Shown here: positions 11,616 through 23,189 of the stretch, one piece after another | Numbering within the stretch: the stretch's first letter is position 1 | How the letters are laid out: each line of letters begins with the position of its first letter | NCBI RefSeq assembly: GCF_042186555.1 | Contig: NC_133326.1 | Location: 493,729,232 to 493,793,231 of the forward strand | DNA length: 64,000 bases | From: Aquarana catesbeiana | Lineage: Eukaryota > Chordata > Amphibia > Anura > Ranidae | Direction of reading: 5' to 3' | The notes under the pieces: generated by a model | What the model was told of the DNA's origin: nothing | Database searches by the model: none | Seen by the model: the letters and a program-made list of their open reading frames with translations, nothing else | Position numbers and translations under genes: made by a program

Positions 11616-11692
11616 GTACCTGAATGCTTCTTGTCCCAATGTCCTTTTATTGGTATTTGTTTCTTCTTACCGACTTCTCCATTCCTTTACAG

Positions 11693-11752
11693 GTGAAGAA
11701 AAGCAAGAAATGGGTTTGTAAACTCTGTGGAGAAAAACAGTCCCTGATAAAG
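11693..11752 (+). CDS. MRNIP: MRNIP exon 2
   Basis: Acceptor is a pyrimidine tract plus ttacag; donor is AAG|gtaagt, the consensus. It encodes 20 residues, VKKSKKW then VCKLCGEKQSLIK. The Lys-rich start followed by W-x-C-x-x-C-G-E-K-Q-S is the most conserved part of MRNIP and supplies the second CxxC pair. Intron phase is 0 on both sides. The next exon lies 27 kb downstream because intron 2 has filled with transposons. Confidence 0.88.
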
Positions 11753-12207
11753 GTAAGTGATTTCCTGTGCTATGTGTTCGGATTCTGCTTATGTCCTGTT
11801 CAATTACTGTGGTCTGTACAAGTCTAAGGGTCTGCCATGACTGGCTTTAATCAGTATACTATCTAAAATGTTAGTGTATTTTCGGCTTCTTTCAGTAATG
11901 CTTACCACCCTGTGAAAAGTGGTCTGCAATGGATTGCTTTTCTGGGGGTGGTATAGCAGTGGCTGGCAGGCGTTCAGGAGTTACTACTGCCACCTGTGTT
12001 TGTTTTTTTTTTTTCCTTTTTTTTTTTTTTTTTTTTTAATTTCTGAATAGCAAATTTATAATGTGGTACCACACCGAATCTGCGACCCAAGCATTTGGCT
12101 TGTGGTTGCAGTGCAGCCCTATTGTTTTCAATTGGCAAGTTTGACAGGTGGTGCTGTCTATCAAACTCTGCAGCCTGAGTCAGGGCCTGTTCACACATAA
12201 ATATGCA
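11753..12207. other. Start of MRNIP intron 2
   Basis: Intron sequence with a T-run at 12001-12037 and a terminal fragment of a Harbinger-like MITE (CAGGGCCTGTTCACAC, 12180-12195). No exon is seen. Confidence 0.6.
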
Positions 12208-12776
12208 TTAACCACTTAAGGACCAGCTGCCGCAGTTGCACTACGGCAGGTTGGCTCCCCTGCGCAAATTGCTGTCATTGTATGTTGGCTCGCGCAGTTG
12301 CGCCCGCTGATCGGGCGGGCTCGATGTCCACCGGCGACCTGCGATAGTGCAGAATGGGGATCTGCCTTTGTAAACAAGGCGGATCTCCATTCTAACATGA
12401 CATGACAGAGATCTACTGTTTCTAGTCATCCGGAACAGTGATCTCTGTCATGTCCCAGTGAGTCCATCCCCCCTACAGTTAGAACGCGCTGATGGAACAC
12501 AGTTAACCCCTTGATCGCCTCCTAGTGTTAACCCCTTCCAGTGTAATTTTTACATCTATCAGTGCATTTTTGTAGCACTGATCAATGTTATAATGTCACT
12601 GGTCCCCAAAAAGTGTAATTTGGGGTCAGATTTCTCCGCCACAGAGGTGCAGTCCCGCTAAAAATCGCAGATCGCTGCCATTACCAGTAAAAACAATTTA
12701 AAAAAAGTCCCTAAATCTATCTTGTAGTTTGTAGACGCGATAACCAAAAATATGTAGAAGAATATATATCGGCCTA

Positions 12777-12831
<55 letters not shown>

Positions 12832-13105
12832 TTTTTTTTTTTTTTTTTTTTTTTGGGATATGTATTCTAGCAAAAAAGTAAAAAATTGTGTTTTTTTATT
12901 TTTTTTTATTTTTTTTTCAAAATTGTCGCTCTTTTTGTTTATAGTGCAAAAAATAAAAACCGCAGAGGTGATCAAATACCACCAAAAGAAAGATCTATTT
13001 GTGGGGAAAAAAAATGTTTGGGTACAGAGTCGCGCAATTGTCAGTTAAAGTGGCGCAGTGTCATATCACAAAGGGGGCAAATCCTTCTGCTCCTTAAGTG
13101 GTTAA
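12208..13105 (-). mobile_element. piggyBac-type MITE, family 1, copy C, bounded by TTAA
   Basis: TTAA at 12208-12211 and 13102-13105. Left end CCACTTAAGGACCAGC, right end (read inward) CCACTTAAGGAGCAGAAGG. The interior is the inverse of copy A, with the TTTTTGCGCTATAAAC-type core, and holds a TA repeat at 12780-12828 and a T-run behind it. The right TTAA is shared with the next element. Confidence 0.82.
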
Positions 13106-14004
13106 CCACTTCAACTCCGGAAGATTTTCCCCCTTCATGATCAGGCCATTTTTTTTGATATGGCACTGTGTTACTTTAACTGACAATTGTGTGGTCATGT
13201 GACACTGTACCTAAATAAAAGCTTTTTTTTTGGTGGTATTTGATCACCACCTGCAGTTTTTATTTCTTGCGCTATAAACAAAAAAAGACCAACAATTTTG
13301 AAAAAGAAAACCAATATTTTTTTACTTTCTGACAGACGCGAGTAGAGGAGAGCTGGTCGGCTGCTCTCCTGACGAGGGGTCTGTGCTGATTGTTTATCAG
13401 CGCAGCCCCCCCCTCGGATGCCCATCCAGGACCACCAGGATGCCGCCAGAACCACCAGGGATGGCCACCACACTGGACCACCAGGTATGCCAACCTAGAC
13501 CACCATCGAAATGCCAATCAGTGCCCATCCCCAATGCCTACCAGTGCCATCAGTGACGCCTAACAATGCCATCTATCAGAGCCACATATCAGTGCCCATC
13601 AGTGTCGCCTATCAGTGCCACCCATGATTGCCGCCTATCAATGCCCATCAGTGCTGCATGTCAGTGCCCATCAGTGCCACCTAACTAGTGCCGCCTTATC
13701 AGTGCCCATCAGTGAAGGAGAAAACTTACTTATTTACAAAATTTTATAACAGAAACAAAAGAAACTTTTTTTTTTTTTTTTCTTTCTAAATTGTAGGTCT
13801 CTTTTTATTTGTTTAGCAAAAAATAAAAAACGCAGAGGTGATCAAATACCACGAAAAGAAAGCTCTTTTTGCGGGAACAAAATGATAAAAATTCTGTTTG
13901 GGTACAGTGTAGCATAACCGTGCAATTGTCATTTAAACAGCGACAGCGCTGAAAGCTGAAAATTGGCTGGGCAGGAAGTAAGTGCCCTGTATTGAGGTGG
14001 TTAA
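13102..14004. mobile_element. piggyBac-type MITE with both ends of the left type, copy D
   Basis: Begins TTAACCACTTCAACTCCGG and ends CAATACAGGGC-type sequence in inverse orientation before TTAA (14001-14004). Both outer 200-bp segments are versions of the same piggyBac left end facing inward. The middle (13540-13720) is a degenerate array of CAGTGCCCATCAGTGCC. It shares its first TTAA with copy C and its last with the element to the right. Confidence 0.75.
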
Positions 14005-14640
14005 AAAAATCGAATTTCTTCATCATTTGAGACCAAAATGTATTCTGCTACATATTTAAAAAAAAAAAATCCCAATAAGCGTATATTGATTGGTTTGCGC
14101 AAAAGTTATAGCATCCAAAAAAACTATGGGATACATTTATGGAATTTTTTTTTTTATATTTTACTAGTAATGGCGGCAATAGGCGACTTATTGCTGGATT
14201 GCGATACTGCAGCAGACAAATCTGACACTTTTTTGGGAACCAGTGACACCAATACAGTAATCGGTGCTAAAAATATACACTCTCACTGTACTAATGACAC
14301 TGGCAGGGAAGGGGTTAGCATCTAGAGCAATCAAGGGGTTAAATGTGTGGCCAACATGTGTTACTATGTGTGCTGTTTTTTACTTTCTGCTCCTGTCAGA
14401 AGAGAGCCCTGTGTTTGTTAACCTACACAGGGCTCTCTTCGGTAATGTCCGGAGCCTATCGTTGGGTGCCGGCGACCAATCAGCGGCCGGCAGCCACTAT
14501 TGGTTGGTGCTGCAGTCAAACGAAGCACAGTGGGGGCACTCTCTTTACCCCAACACGTGGATCACGTAGTGGGTACGTGATCTGGCACAGAGCGGCCGCT
14601 CTGCCGCAGTATATGTGCGGTGGGCAGTCGTAAAACGTGT
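14005..14640 (+). mobile_element. piggyBac-type MITE, family 1, copy E (left end missing)
   Basis: Internal and right part of the family-1 consensus (AATAAGCGTATATTGATTGG, AAAAGTTATAGCATCC, TTACTAGTAATGGCGGC, CACTGGCAGGGAAGGGGTTA). No terminal TTAA at the right. It may be the displaced remainder of an element split by copy D. Confidence 0.65.
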
Positions 14641-15069
14641 AAAATGCTAAAAACAGGATGTGCATTGTCTTCCTTTCAAAGTAATAAAATTCATGATGAC
14701 ACAATGCATGTAGCATGTGATAAATTATAAAGTGCAAACGTGCAATAAGACACTGCAAAAGCAACTAAGAATGATATGAGAAATTAATACAAATGTGAAA
14801 AAAATGTGGTGAGAAAAAAAAGGGGGGGTTTCATATAAGAATAACACAATGCATGTTAAGCAAGTAATGAACTATAAAGTGCAAACGTGCAATAACAGCT
14901 GTGACAAATGTGCAATATTGGATGACAATATGAATATAAAAAGATTAAAAAGAGAAAAGTTCATATATGACTGATATTCAGTAGCAGATATTCAGTAGAG
15001 GAGATCACATATAAGGTGTGGAGCGTTGATCAGGTACTTGGCAGTGTGATACCCATCACCATAGTGAGA
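14641..15069. other. Non-coding, probably Penelope-element flank
   Basis: Contains two copies of ACACAATGCATGT...AACTATAAAGTGCAAACGTGC about 140 bp apart. Its position just before the Penelope-like RT fragment suggests part of that element's terminal region, but this is inference. Confidence 0.35.
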
Positions 15070-15325
15070 TTAACCACCTCAATACAGTGCAATTTCACCC
15101 CCTTCCTGCCCAAGCCATTTTTCAGCGCTATCACACTTTGAATGACAATTGCACGGTCATACGACACTGTACCCAGATGAAATTGTTAGCATTATTTTCC
15201 CACAAATAGAGCTTTCTTTTGGTGGTATTTGATCGCCTCTGCTGTTTTTATTTTTTGCGCTATAAACAAAAGAAGAGTGACAAGTTTGAAAAAAAAAAAC
15301 ACTTTTTTTTTTTTTTTTTAATTTT
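15070..15325 (+). mobile_element. piggyBac-type left end only, copy F
   Basis: TTAACCACCTCAATACAGTGC begins at 15070 and continues through the conserved left end (GGTGGTATTTGATCGCC, TTTTTGCGCTATAAAC) to a T-run at about 15305. The remainder and the other TTAA are absent. Confidence 0.7.
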
Positions 15326-15328
15326 CAT

Positions 15329-15978
15329 TATACACCATTATTCAGCATGAGGATGCAGCACTGGCACGTAACTGGGTTCTTAATAAGAGAGATGACATCC
15401 CACATATGCAGAAGGTCTTTGAAGGTCATGCTTTAGACTTCTGCATGACACAAAATTATTTCTGGTTTGATGGACATTTCTTTCCAACGAGCTGGCGTGG
15501 CTATGGGAGCCAAATATGCTCCCAGCCTTGCCAACTTATTTCTCGCCAAATGGGAGGATAGACAAGTATTCAATAGTAGACCACCACAATTGCTTTTCTA
15601 TCGCAGGTTCATAGATGACCTCCTGTTCATTTGGGAGGGGTCGAGGGAATCTGCGATAGACTTTGTAACACGCCTGAATGACAACTCCAATAATATCTGA
15701 TTGGACTATGGCATTAGCGATACTATGGTCAACTTTTTAGATGTCACCATACTTAAGACTAACAATATCATAAGTACAAAAGTTTTTTTCAAGATCACAG
15801 ACCGTAATAGTTATCTTTCTATCAGGAGTGGGCATCATCCCGCCTGGATAAAAAACATACCGAAAGGACAAATGCTTGGAGTCCGACGCAATTGTTCGGA
15901 TTTGAACACATATATCTCTCAAGCCAATGTACTCAAAGAGAAATTTCTCCAAAAAGGTTATGATAATAACACGATTAA
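15329..15978 (+). pseudogene. Penelope-like reverse transcriptase fragment, 5' part of a split element
   Basis: Translated, it gives the RT core of a Penelope-like element: IIQHEDAALARNW, DFCMTQNYFWFDGHFF, RAGVAMGAKYAPSLANLF, FIDDLLFIWEG (the YIDD-type catalytic box) and HHPAWIKNIPKGQ. Damage: a one-base insertion near 15483 and an in-frame TGA at 15698-15700. The frame is then cut at TTAA 15975-15978 by the piggyBac transposon. The protein continues on the other side from 21192. Compared with the copy at 60-62.6 kb it belongs to the same group but a clearly different subfamily. Non-functional. Confidence 0.85.
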
Positions 15979-16599
15979 CCACCTCAATACTGGGCACTTT
16001 CACTTCCTTCCCAGACCAATTTTCAGCTTTCAGTGCTCTCTCATTTTGAATGACAATTACTCAGTCATGCTACACTGTACCCAAATTAAATTTTTATCAT
16101 TTTGTTCACACAAATAAAGTTTTCTTTTGGTGGTATTTATTCACCACTTCATTTTTTATTTTTTGTGATATAAGCGAAAAAAGAGCGAATATTTTGAAAA
16201 AAACCCCCAAATTTTCTACTTTCTCTTTTAAAAGAAACCAAAAAAATTAAATTTTGTCGAAAATTTAGGCAAAAATGTATTCTACCACATGTCTTTGGTA
16301 AAAAAAATCCTGATAATTGTATGATCATTGGTTTGTGTGAAAGTTATAGAGTCTACAAGCCACTACTACGCATTATTGAAAATGTATCAATCCTAATGCA
16401 CTGATGGCCTAATGCACTGATCTCATTTCTTGAGGCCCTAAAATGTCAGGACAGTACAATAACCCCCCAAATGACCCCTTTTTGGAAAGAAGACAGTCTG
16501 AGGTATTTAGTAAGCACACAATGCTTTGGAAAATTAAGAAATATAGATTTTTTTTTTTTTCTTCACTAAATTGTTATATTTACAAGTTATTTCTCACAC

Positions 16600-17560
16600 A
16601 CGGTGCAGGCATAATTGCAATTACACCGCAAAATACATTCTGCTATTCGTCCTGAGTATGGCGTTACCCCATGTGTGAGACTTTTCCACAGCCTGGCCAC
16701 ATACAGAGGCCCAACATCCATATAGCACCATCAGGCGTTCTAAAGGCATAAGTTACACATTTCATTTCCTGAGTACCTATCACATTTTTGAAGGCCATGG
16801 AGCACCAGGACAATGGAATTACCCACAAAATGACCCCATTTTGGAAAGAAAATAACCCAATGTATATTCTATGAGGCATACTGAGTCTTTTGAACATGTC
16901 ATTTCTTTCCACAAGTTTTTGGAAAATGTGGAAAGAAAATGAAAACCTATTTTTTTTTTCACAAAGTTGTCAATTTAGAAGATCTTTCTAACACATAGCA
17001 TGTACATAGCCAAAATGACACCCCAAAATGCATTCTGCTATTCGTCCTGAGTATGGTGATACCCCATGTGTGAGACTTTCCCACAGCCTGGCCACATACA
17101 GAGGTCCAACATCCATATAGCACCATCGGGCGTTCTAAAGGCATAAGTTACACATTTCATTTCCTGAGTACCTATCACATTTTTGAAGGCCCTGGAGCAC
17201 CAGGACAATGGAATTACCCACAAAATGACCCCATTTTGGAAAGAAAACAACCCAATGTATATTCTATGAGGCATACTGAGTCTTTTGAACATGTCATTTC
17301 TTTCCACAAGTTTTTGGAAAATGTGGAAAGAAAATGAAAACCTATTTTTTTTTCACAAAGTTGTCAATTTAGAAGATCTTTCTAACACATAGCATGTACA
17401 TAGCCAAAATGACACCCTAAAATACATTCTGCTATTCGTCCTGAGTATGGCGATACCCCATATGTGAGACTTTTCCACTACCTGGCCACATACAGAGGCC
17501 CAACATGCAAGTAGCACCTCCAGGCTTCTAACACATAGCATGTACACACCAAGAATTACA
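16600..17560 (+). repeat. 395-bp tandem repeat inside the piggyBac transposon
   Basis: About 2.4 copies. The marker CCTGAGTATGG occurs at 16651, 17046 and 17440, and the block GAATTACCCACAAAATGACC occurs twice. The first two copies are nearly identical, so the duplication is fairly recent relative to the element. It is not coding. Confidence 0.88.
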
Positions 17561-17779
17561 CCCCAAAATACATTCTGCTGAGCAAAAGGTAAAAAAAAAG
17601 CTCAAAAAAAGCTGTGCTTTTAGCAGGCAGGAATACCATTCCAGAGCAGCCAAAGCATTTGTCCAGACAGCCAAAGGAAATGTCCAGGAATTGTCCAGGC
17701 AGCAGACAGATATGGAAAAGTATGAACATGGTTCAGTACAGTGCAAGGTTTAGCAGGCAGTTCAGGTAACAGGCATAGG

Positions 17780-17945
17780 CATGGCCACTCCAGGTGGCAG
17801 GCAAAGGCATGGCCAGGTCATGTGGCAGGCAAAGGCATGGCCAGGTCATGTGGCAGGCAAAGGCATGGCAAGGTCATGTAGCAGGCAAAGGCATGACCAG
17901 TTCAGGTGGCAGGCAGAGGCATGACCAGTTCAGGTGGCAGCAGGC
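17780..17945 (+). repeat. 28-bp tandem repeat
   Basis: Unit GGCAGGCAAAGGCATGGCCA followed by GGTCATGT, about six copies with drift toward GACCAGTTCAGGT. Lies in the non-coding left part of the piggyBac transposon, downstream of its transposase. Confidence 0.85.
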
Positions 17946-18311
17946 AGCACTTTGTACATTGGGCCTTGGTCAGGTAAGACCTGAGGACAGGGGTAGAGGC
18001 TTCTTCCCACCCAAATCTCTACGAAGCCTCCGAGTCTCCAGACCCTAATCCGAGAAAACGAAAAACCCGGAGAAAAATGTTTTCTCCACTCGGAAGACCT
18101 TTTCTGGAGCCCCTCACATATGTGAGACCCCTGTGCTGTACAGTGGCAGGGCAAATGATCAGTTCAGGAGGCAGGCAAAAAGCATGGTCATTTAACAGTC
18201 CGGGTCAATTCACGTTGAAGGCAGAAACATGTTTGGCAGAGGCATAGTCGTTAACAGTCTGGGTCATTCACAGAAATGGCAGATAGTGGAAAAAAAATCA
18301 TCTTCACTGTA

Positions 18312-20270
18312 CTAATAGTGTAGTGAAGTATGATAGCTCCGATAGCACGTTCCAATTCAGAGGCCTGGTTGGGAGGGACATTGGGGACAGTAGTATCGGG
18401 TGTCACGGCGAATTCCTCTACTTGCGCACACACATGACATTTTTTGGGGGGTTTGCGACCTGTTTGGGTAAGAGGGAGGATTTCGGGAAAGTGCCTTTCA
18501 TGGAGTCTGGCTAATGAATCGGAGCGAATTAGTTGAGGGGCTTGGCCTTGGGGATAGAGAAGGGCTGTGACAACGTCTTCTTGGAATTTTAGATAGGTTA
18601 GGGAACTTTGGGTGCACTTAGAAAAAATTACATATGAATTAAATAGGGCAAGTTGCATCAAATAAATGGCGACTTTCTTGTACCAAAATAGTGATCTCCT
18701 GGTGGCCAAGTGGGGCTGCATCATCTGGTCGTTCATATCCACCCCCCATGTATAGGTTGTACTCATGCACACATTTTGGCTTCTGTATGGGGCCTCCTCT
18801 TCTCTGAAGTTCCACCAAGGTGTCATTATGTATTGTTAAAAGGATGTAGACATCCCGTTTTTTTTATCTCTCCACTTCACCGCTAGTACTTCTTCTTCAG
18901 TCCGCATACTGGCCATTTCACCCTGCTTCAATTTCTTGGCGACCAATCTTTGTGGAAAGCCTTTGCGGTTGGTCCGTGCTGTCCCACAGGTCACAGTGTT
19001 CTTTAGGTACAAATGGCGGAAAAGTGGGAGACTAGTGTAGAAATTGTCTACATATAGGTGGTAACCTTTCCCAAGTAATGGTTGGATCAGCTGCCAGACA
19101 ATTTTGCCACTTGTTCCCATGTAGGTAGGGCATCCAGGGGGGTTTAGCTGTCTGTCTTTTCCCTCATAAATTATAAAGTCATATGTGTAACCCGTGGCCC
19201 TGTCACATGCCTTATAAAATTTTACCCCACGCCTGGCTCTTTTACTGGGGAGGTATTGTTTTATTCAGAGTCTTCTGGTGAAGTGTGCTAGGGATTCATC
19301 CACACATATATTTCTATCATGGGTAAACATCTCCTTGAAGCTGGCGCAAAAAAAATTGATTAGGGGCCGAATTTTTAATAATTTATCGTAACTGGGATGA
19401 TTTCGAGGGAGGCATTGGGCATTGTTATTGAAGTGTAAAAATCTCATGATCATCTCATAACGGGTTCTGGGCATCAATGACGAATAGACCGGCATGTGGT
19501 GGATAGGTTGGGTAGACCAGTAGGAATGGAGTTCATTTTTTTTTTTTTTTTTTTGTCAGCCCCATGTTGAGGGTTAGGCCAAGGAAAATTTTAAATTCTT
19601 CCACGGTGAGGGGTTTCCAAACAAAAGGACGGGACTTGGATTGTTGGATATATGTTGGCTGGCGTATAGATTACATTGCTCCACAATGTAGGTTAGGAGA
19701 TCATTGGTAAAAAATAAATGAAAATAATAAAGTGGGGTTACATTTTCCGTCTGCATCTGAGGGCCTGGCTGGGCTGTAAAAAGGGGTATTACAGGTTCTA
19801 CTGACGTATCGGGCAGCCATGTTGGATACAGTAGAACATCTGGGACGCTAGTATGGGCACTGCCTCGTTGATGGGATCCGTTGCTAGCATCTGGCCTATC
19901 TTCTAGGAAGGTTGCAGAACTGCTGTTGGATGCCTGCCTATCCCGGAGTGCTGCTCTGCTGGTGGATGCCCTGGAGTGCTGCGCTACTGGTGGATGCCTG
20001 CATATCATCCTGGAGTGCTGCGCTGCTGGTGGATGCCTGCTGGTGGATGCCCTGGAGTGCCGAGCTGCTGGTGAATGTCTCCTCCTCATTTCTCCTGATT
20101 CTCCTTGTTAGGATTCTATCTTCCTCTGTTTCCAACTCGGAGCCACTGCTTTCCACTGGCTCATAGTCGCTATCCGAGTCTGATGGAGAGAATTCCCCGC
20201 TACTCTTGTCCGACATACCGTTTTTGGTATTTGGAGAGCCTCCTCTGCGCTGTAAGATCTTTTCGTCATG
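18312..20270 (-). pseudogene. piggyBac transposase, inactivated
   Basis: Probable start ATG at 20270 (MTKRSYSAEEA). An acidic Ser/Asp/Glu region follows (SPSDSDSDYEPVESSG), as usual for the family. The DDE domain is spread over several frames: MPVYSSLMPRTRYEMIMRF, ICVDESLAHF, GYTYDFIIYEGKD, YHLYVDNFYTSLPLF and GVDMNDQMMQ. All three motifs that hold the catalytic Asp residues are still readable. The Cys-rich end (KKCHVC and, in another frame, RYYCPQCPSQPGL) closes at a stop at 18312-18314. Damage: a frameshift near 20245, an expanded Ala/Ser/His repeat at 19900-20090, a T-run at 19539-19555, a stop at 19265-19267, a frameshift near 18830 and another before the Cys-rich end. It normally excises and inserts at TTAA; this copy cannot. 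Confidence 0.87.
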
Positions 20271-20279
20271 TTGGCGGGC

Positions 20280-20640
20280 AGATGTGCCTGATGTTTGCGG
20301 GCAGATGTGCCTGATTGTGGGCAGATGGCGGGCGGCAGATGTGCCTGATGGCGGAGCGGCAGATGTGCCTGATGATTGGCGGAGCGGCAGATGTGCCTGA
20401 TGATTGGCGGAGCGGCAGATGTGCCTGATGATTGGCGGAGCGGCAGATGTGCCTGATGATTGGCGGAGCGGCAGATGTGCCTGATGATTGGCGGAGCGGC
20501 AGATGTGCCTGATGATTGGCGGAGCGGCAGATGTGCCTGATTGCAGATGACTGGGGGGCAGATGTGCCTGATGACTGGCGGGCAGATGTGCCTGATGACT
20601 GGCGGGCAGATGTGCCTGATGACTGGCGGGCAGATGTTCA
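20280..20640 (-). repeat. 28-bp tandem array upstream of the piggyBac transposase
   Basis: About 12 copies of GCAGATGTGCCTGATGATTG followed by GCGGAGCG, with a shorter variant at both ends. It lies directly before the transposase ATG, so in the intact element it would be promoter or 5' UTR. Long open frames through it are an effect of the repeat. Confidence 0.88.
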
Positions 20641-21191
20641 CTGACAGGTGTTTTCACTGTTTTGGGGACACTGTGTTTTGGGGACACTAGCTGGGTGATC
20701 AGTGGGTAAACAGCTATAAAACTCACTGATCTCCCGGCTGCAGCACAGATCTCTCTTCCTCTCCTCACTGACAGGCTCTGTGTGAGGAGAGGAAGAGAGG
20801 AGAGCAGTTACAATGCTCTCTATTTACATTACATGACTGTGATAGGACACAGTCGTCGTGTGATCAGGAGGGCCAATCACAGGGCCCTCCTGTGTTGTAC
20901 TGCTCCACTGTCTCTGAGGGACGCGGGCAGGTGGCGGCGCGATCTCCTGTCAACTGCCACCCCTCCCCCATGTTTACTATACGATGGCTGTGATTACACA
21001 CAGCCATCGTGCGGATCAGGATCACATTGCCCTCCTGCCGCTCCGAGATGCGGCGTGTCCGAGTGACACGCGTGCATCGGGATCATGCGGCTGCACGATC
21101 CCGCTCCTTCTGAAGGACGTTCGGGAACGTCCAGTCAGAAGGAGGAAGCTCCCACCCGACCGTTTATGTGCAGTGGCCGGGTGGGAAGTGG

Positions 21192-21936
21192 TTAATGACA
21201 TCATCCAGGAAGTAGCAAATACTCCTAGAGAACAGTGTTTGAAGGGGAAGTACACTGGACCACCGAGTCAGCATCAGTTGGGGTTCATTTCGAATTTCCA
21301 TTACCAGTACAGAGATGTTGAAATGATCTTTAAGAAACATTGGCACATTCTGTGCAAAGATAGGCATTTGGGGGAGGTTCTGCCCAACTGCCCGAAATTT
21401 ATATATAGACGGGCACCGAATTTCGGTCATAGGGTGGTTAAGAAAATTTTGAATCAACCAGACCATCAAACTTTTAGAATCAACCTACAGGGGTTTTATG
21501 CATGTAGAACAGTACGGGTGACTAATAGAGGTACCACTCAAATTACTAATGTTGAGAATTAAACGTTCAAGATCAGGGAATTCATTTCGTGCAATTCCTC
21601 CTTTTGTAGTGTATCTCTTGTGGTGTCCCTGCGGATTGTTTTATGTGGGACGCACCAAGAGACTACTAAAGGTGCAGATTGCTGAGCTTTTAGCAAATAT
21701 TAAAAAAGGTTTCCAATATCACAGTGTGTCTCTCCATTTTAAGGAGAAGCACAATCAGGATCCAAGCCTTCTACAATTTTGTGGCCTTGATGTGGTTCAT
21801 CAATCCTGGAGAGGCTCAAATCGGGTTAGGGATCTCTCTGAGAGAAACCCAATGGATCTTCCTTCTCAAAAGTTTATTCCCTAGAGGAATGAACATTGAA
21901 CTGGATCTGAATTGTTTTATTAGTAATTTTTAGTTA
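21192..21936 (+). pseudogene. Penelope-like element, 3' part: RT end and GIY-YIG nuclease
   Basis: Continuation of the protein cut at 15978. From NDIIQEVAN it runs through LGFISNFHYQYRDVEMIF, HWHILCKDRHLGEVLP, CPKFIYRRAPNFGHRVV and GFYACRTVRV. After a frameshift near 21560 comes the GIY-YIG segment VVYLLWCPCGLFYVGRTKRLL with VSLHFKEKHNQDP. A second shift near 21840 leads into the conserved end RGMNIELDLNCFISNF and a stop at about 21931. The nuclease would nick target DNA for insertion. Two frameshifts plus the piggyBac insertion make it dead. Confidence 0.85.
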
Positions 21937-23189
21937 GTTTGTCATTTAGTTCAGATCTAGCTGTTTAACTTACTAAATGACAGTTATTATTAAAATTTTC
22001 CCCTTTTTGGGAACTACATATAGGTGTAGAGATGAGATTCCTGCCCTAAGTTATAATGTTCAGCCGATGGAAGCTTCATTTTGAGATTGACAATGATGTT
22101 ATTTTTAAATTTATTAATTGTATTTATTTTTAGCAAATCCGTACTCTTGGAGATTACGGCTTGATTCTGATCATGTGGGATTCAGTGTTTCAGTCGCATC
22201 TGGATTCACTATGAATTGCTCTTGCATTTAACTTTGTAATTTTATTTATTTGTATGTTCCTTTAATTATATTACATGCATTGGCATTTTGGAGCCATAAA
22301 TGCTCTGGCCATTTTGTATTTTATAAAGTTTAGAATTACATTTATCTACCTGAGGTTCATGAGGAATTGATCTGTGTTAAATCATGAACACGGGGACACA
22401 GGGAGCGTGTAGATGCATAGCGATTGACGCCCGCCCACTGAGTTGTCAATTAGCATAAATTTGTGATTGCCATGCCGAGTAGCCAACCCCATGACTAAGT
22501 CCCGGTGACGAAACATGTCGGGGCGTGGCTACATGGCAATCCCATACGTGAGTTAGAAGGGAGAGGGAAGGAGAGACGGGCACGGAGCGAGGGTCAGTGT
22601 ATGAGCGCGGAGGACTGTCTGCTGCGGGCTGGTGAGGCGATCGTCGGCGTTCATACTCCCTGGGTCCGCCGTGGCTATGCATTGTTGAATCACTGTCTGC
22701 TGCATGTTTCGCTGTGATGTCATCTGGCTGCTACGTATCGATCTGCCCATTGATTTTATTCACCATGTGAGTGTATTAGCGTTTGTTTTGGTTTAGAATA
22801 AATCCTTTTAAAACGGTACCACACTATTGGAGCTTTTCTTCTCATCCTTTTATGTGAAACATCATCCTAAGGAGAGGGTCCGGAATATATAGCGGTGGAT
22901 AACAGTGGTCGCTGTTTAACCCCTAAAAGAGTGGGTTGAGGCTTATTTTGGCCAAACACGAGAGTGGGAGGCCTTTACAGCTGGTGAGTTTGAAATTCAC
23001 AAGGGAGTGGAATCACGTCACTGAGGTGTGGTGGACATTTGGATTTGCAGCACTGTCGAGTGGAGACACTTTTTTATTTTTGGAATTGCCTTCCTATTTT
23101 TCACAGTATATGTGGACTTTCACTTCTTATATATTTTTTGTAATATATTTTTTTATATGGATTCACTATGTCCTCTTCTTTTTTTCCTT
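21937..23189 (+). mobile_element. Penelope-like element, 3' non-coding region
   Basis: Follows the end of the GIY-YIG frame and includes the hammerhead-like motif at 22469-22537, as expected for the terminal repeats of these elements. A pyrimidine-rich stretch at about 23160-23190 marks the border with the L1-type element. No gene is seen. Confidence 0.55.
22469..22537 (+). ncRNA. Decayed hammerhead ribozyme motif in a Penelope-like element
   Basis: Long stem I: GCCAT/ATGGC (22469-22473 with 22533-22537), GTAGCC/GGCTAC (22479-22484 with 22527-22532) and CCCC/GGGG (22487-22490 with 22520-22523). Stem II GTC/GAC (22499-22501 with 22507-22509) is followed by GAAAC and a tiny stem III before GTC. 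In place of CTGATGA stands ATGACTA, three changes, so cleavage activity is unlikely although the stems are kept. Confidence 0.6.

Larger units (their letters stand above)
15979..21191 (-). mobile_element. piggyBac transposon, 5.2 kb, inserted in a Penelope-like element
   Basis: Bounded by TTAA at 15975-15978 and 21192-21195. Ends are CCACCTCAATACTGGGC on the left and, inward from the right, CCACTTCCCACCCGGCC. It contains a decayed transposase on the minus strand (18312-20270), an internal tandem repeat with a 395-bp period (16600-17560), a 28-bp array (17780-17945) and another 28-bp array upstream of the transposase (20280-20640). The left 400 bp match the left end of MITEs in this window and the right end matches the MITE at 31295, so this is a likely relative of their mobiliser. 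Confidence 0.88.

Noticed and set aside
20300..20768. N-terminal His/Leu/Pro repeat protein fused to the piggyBac transposase
   Set aside because: It is an open frame through the 28-bp array; the family-typical start MTKRSYSAEEA lies downstream at 20270.
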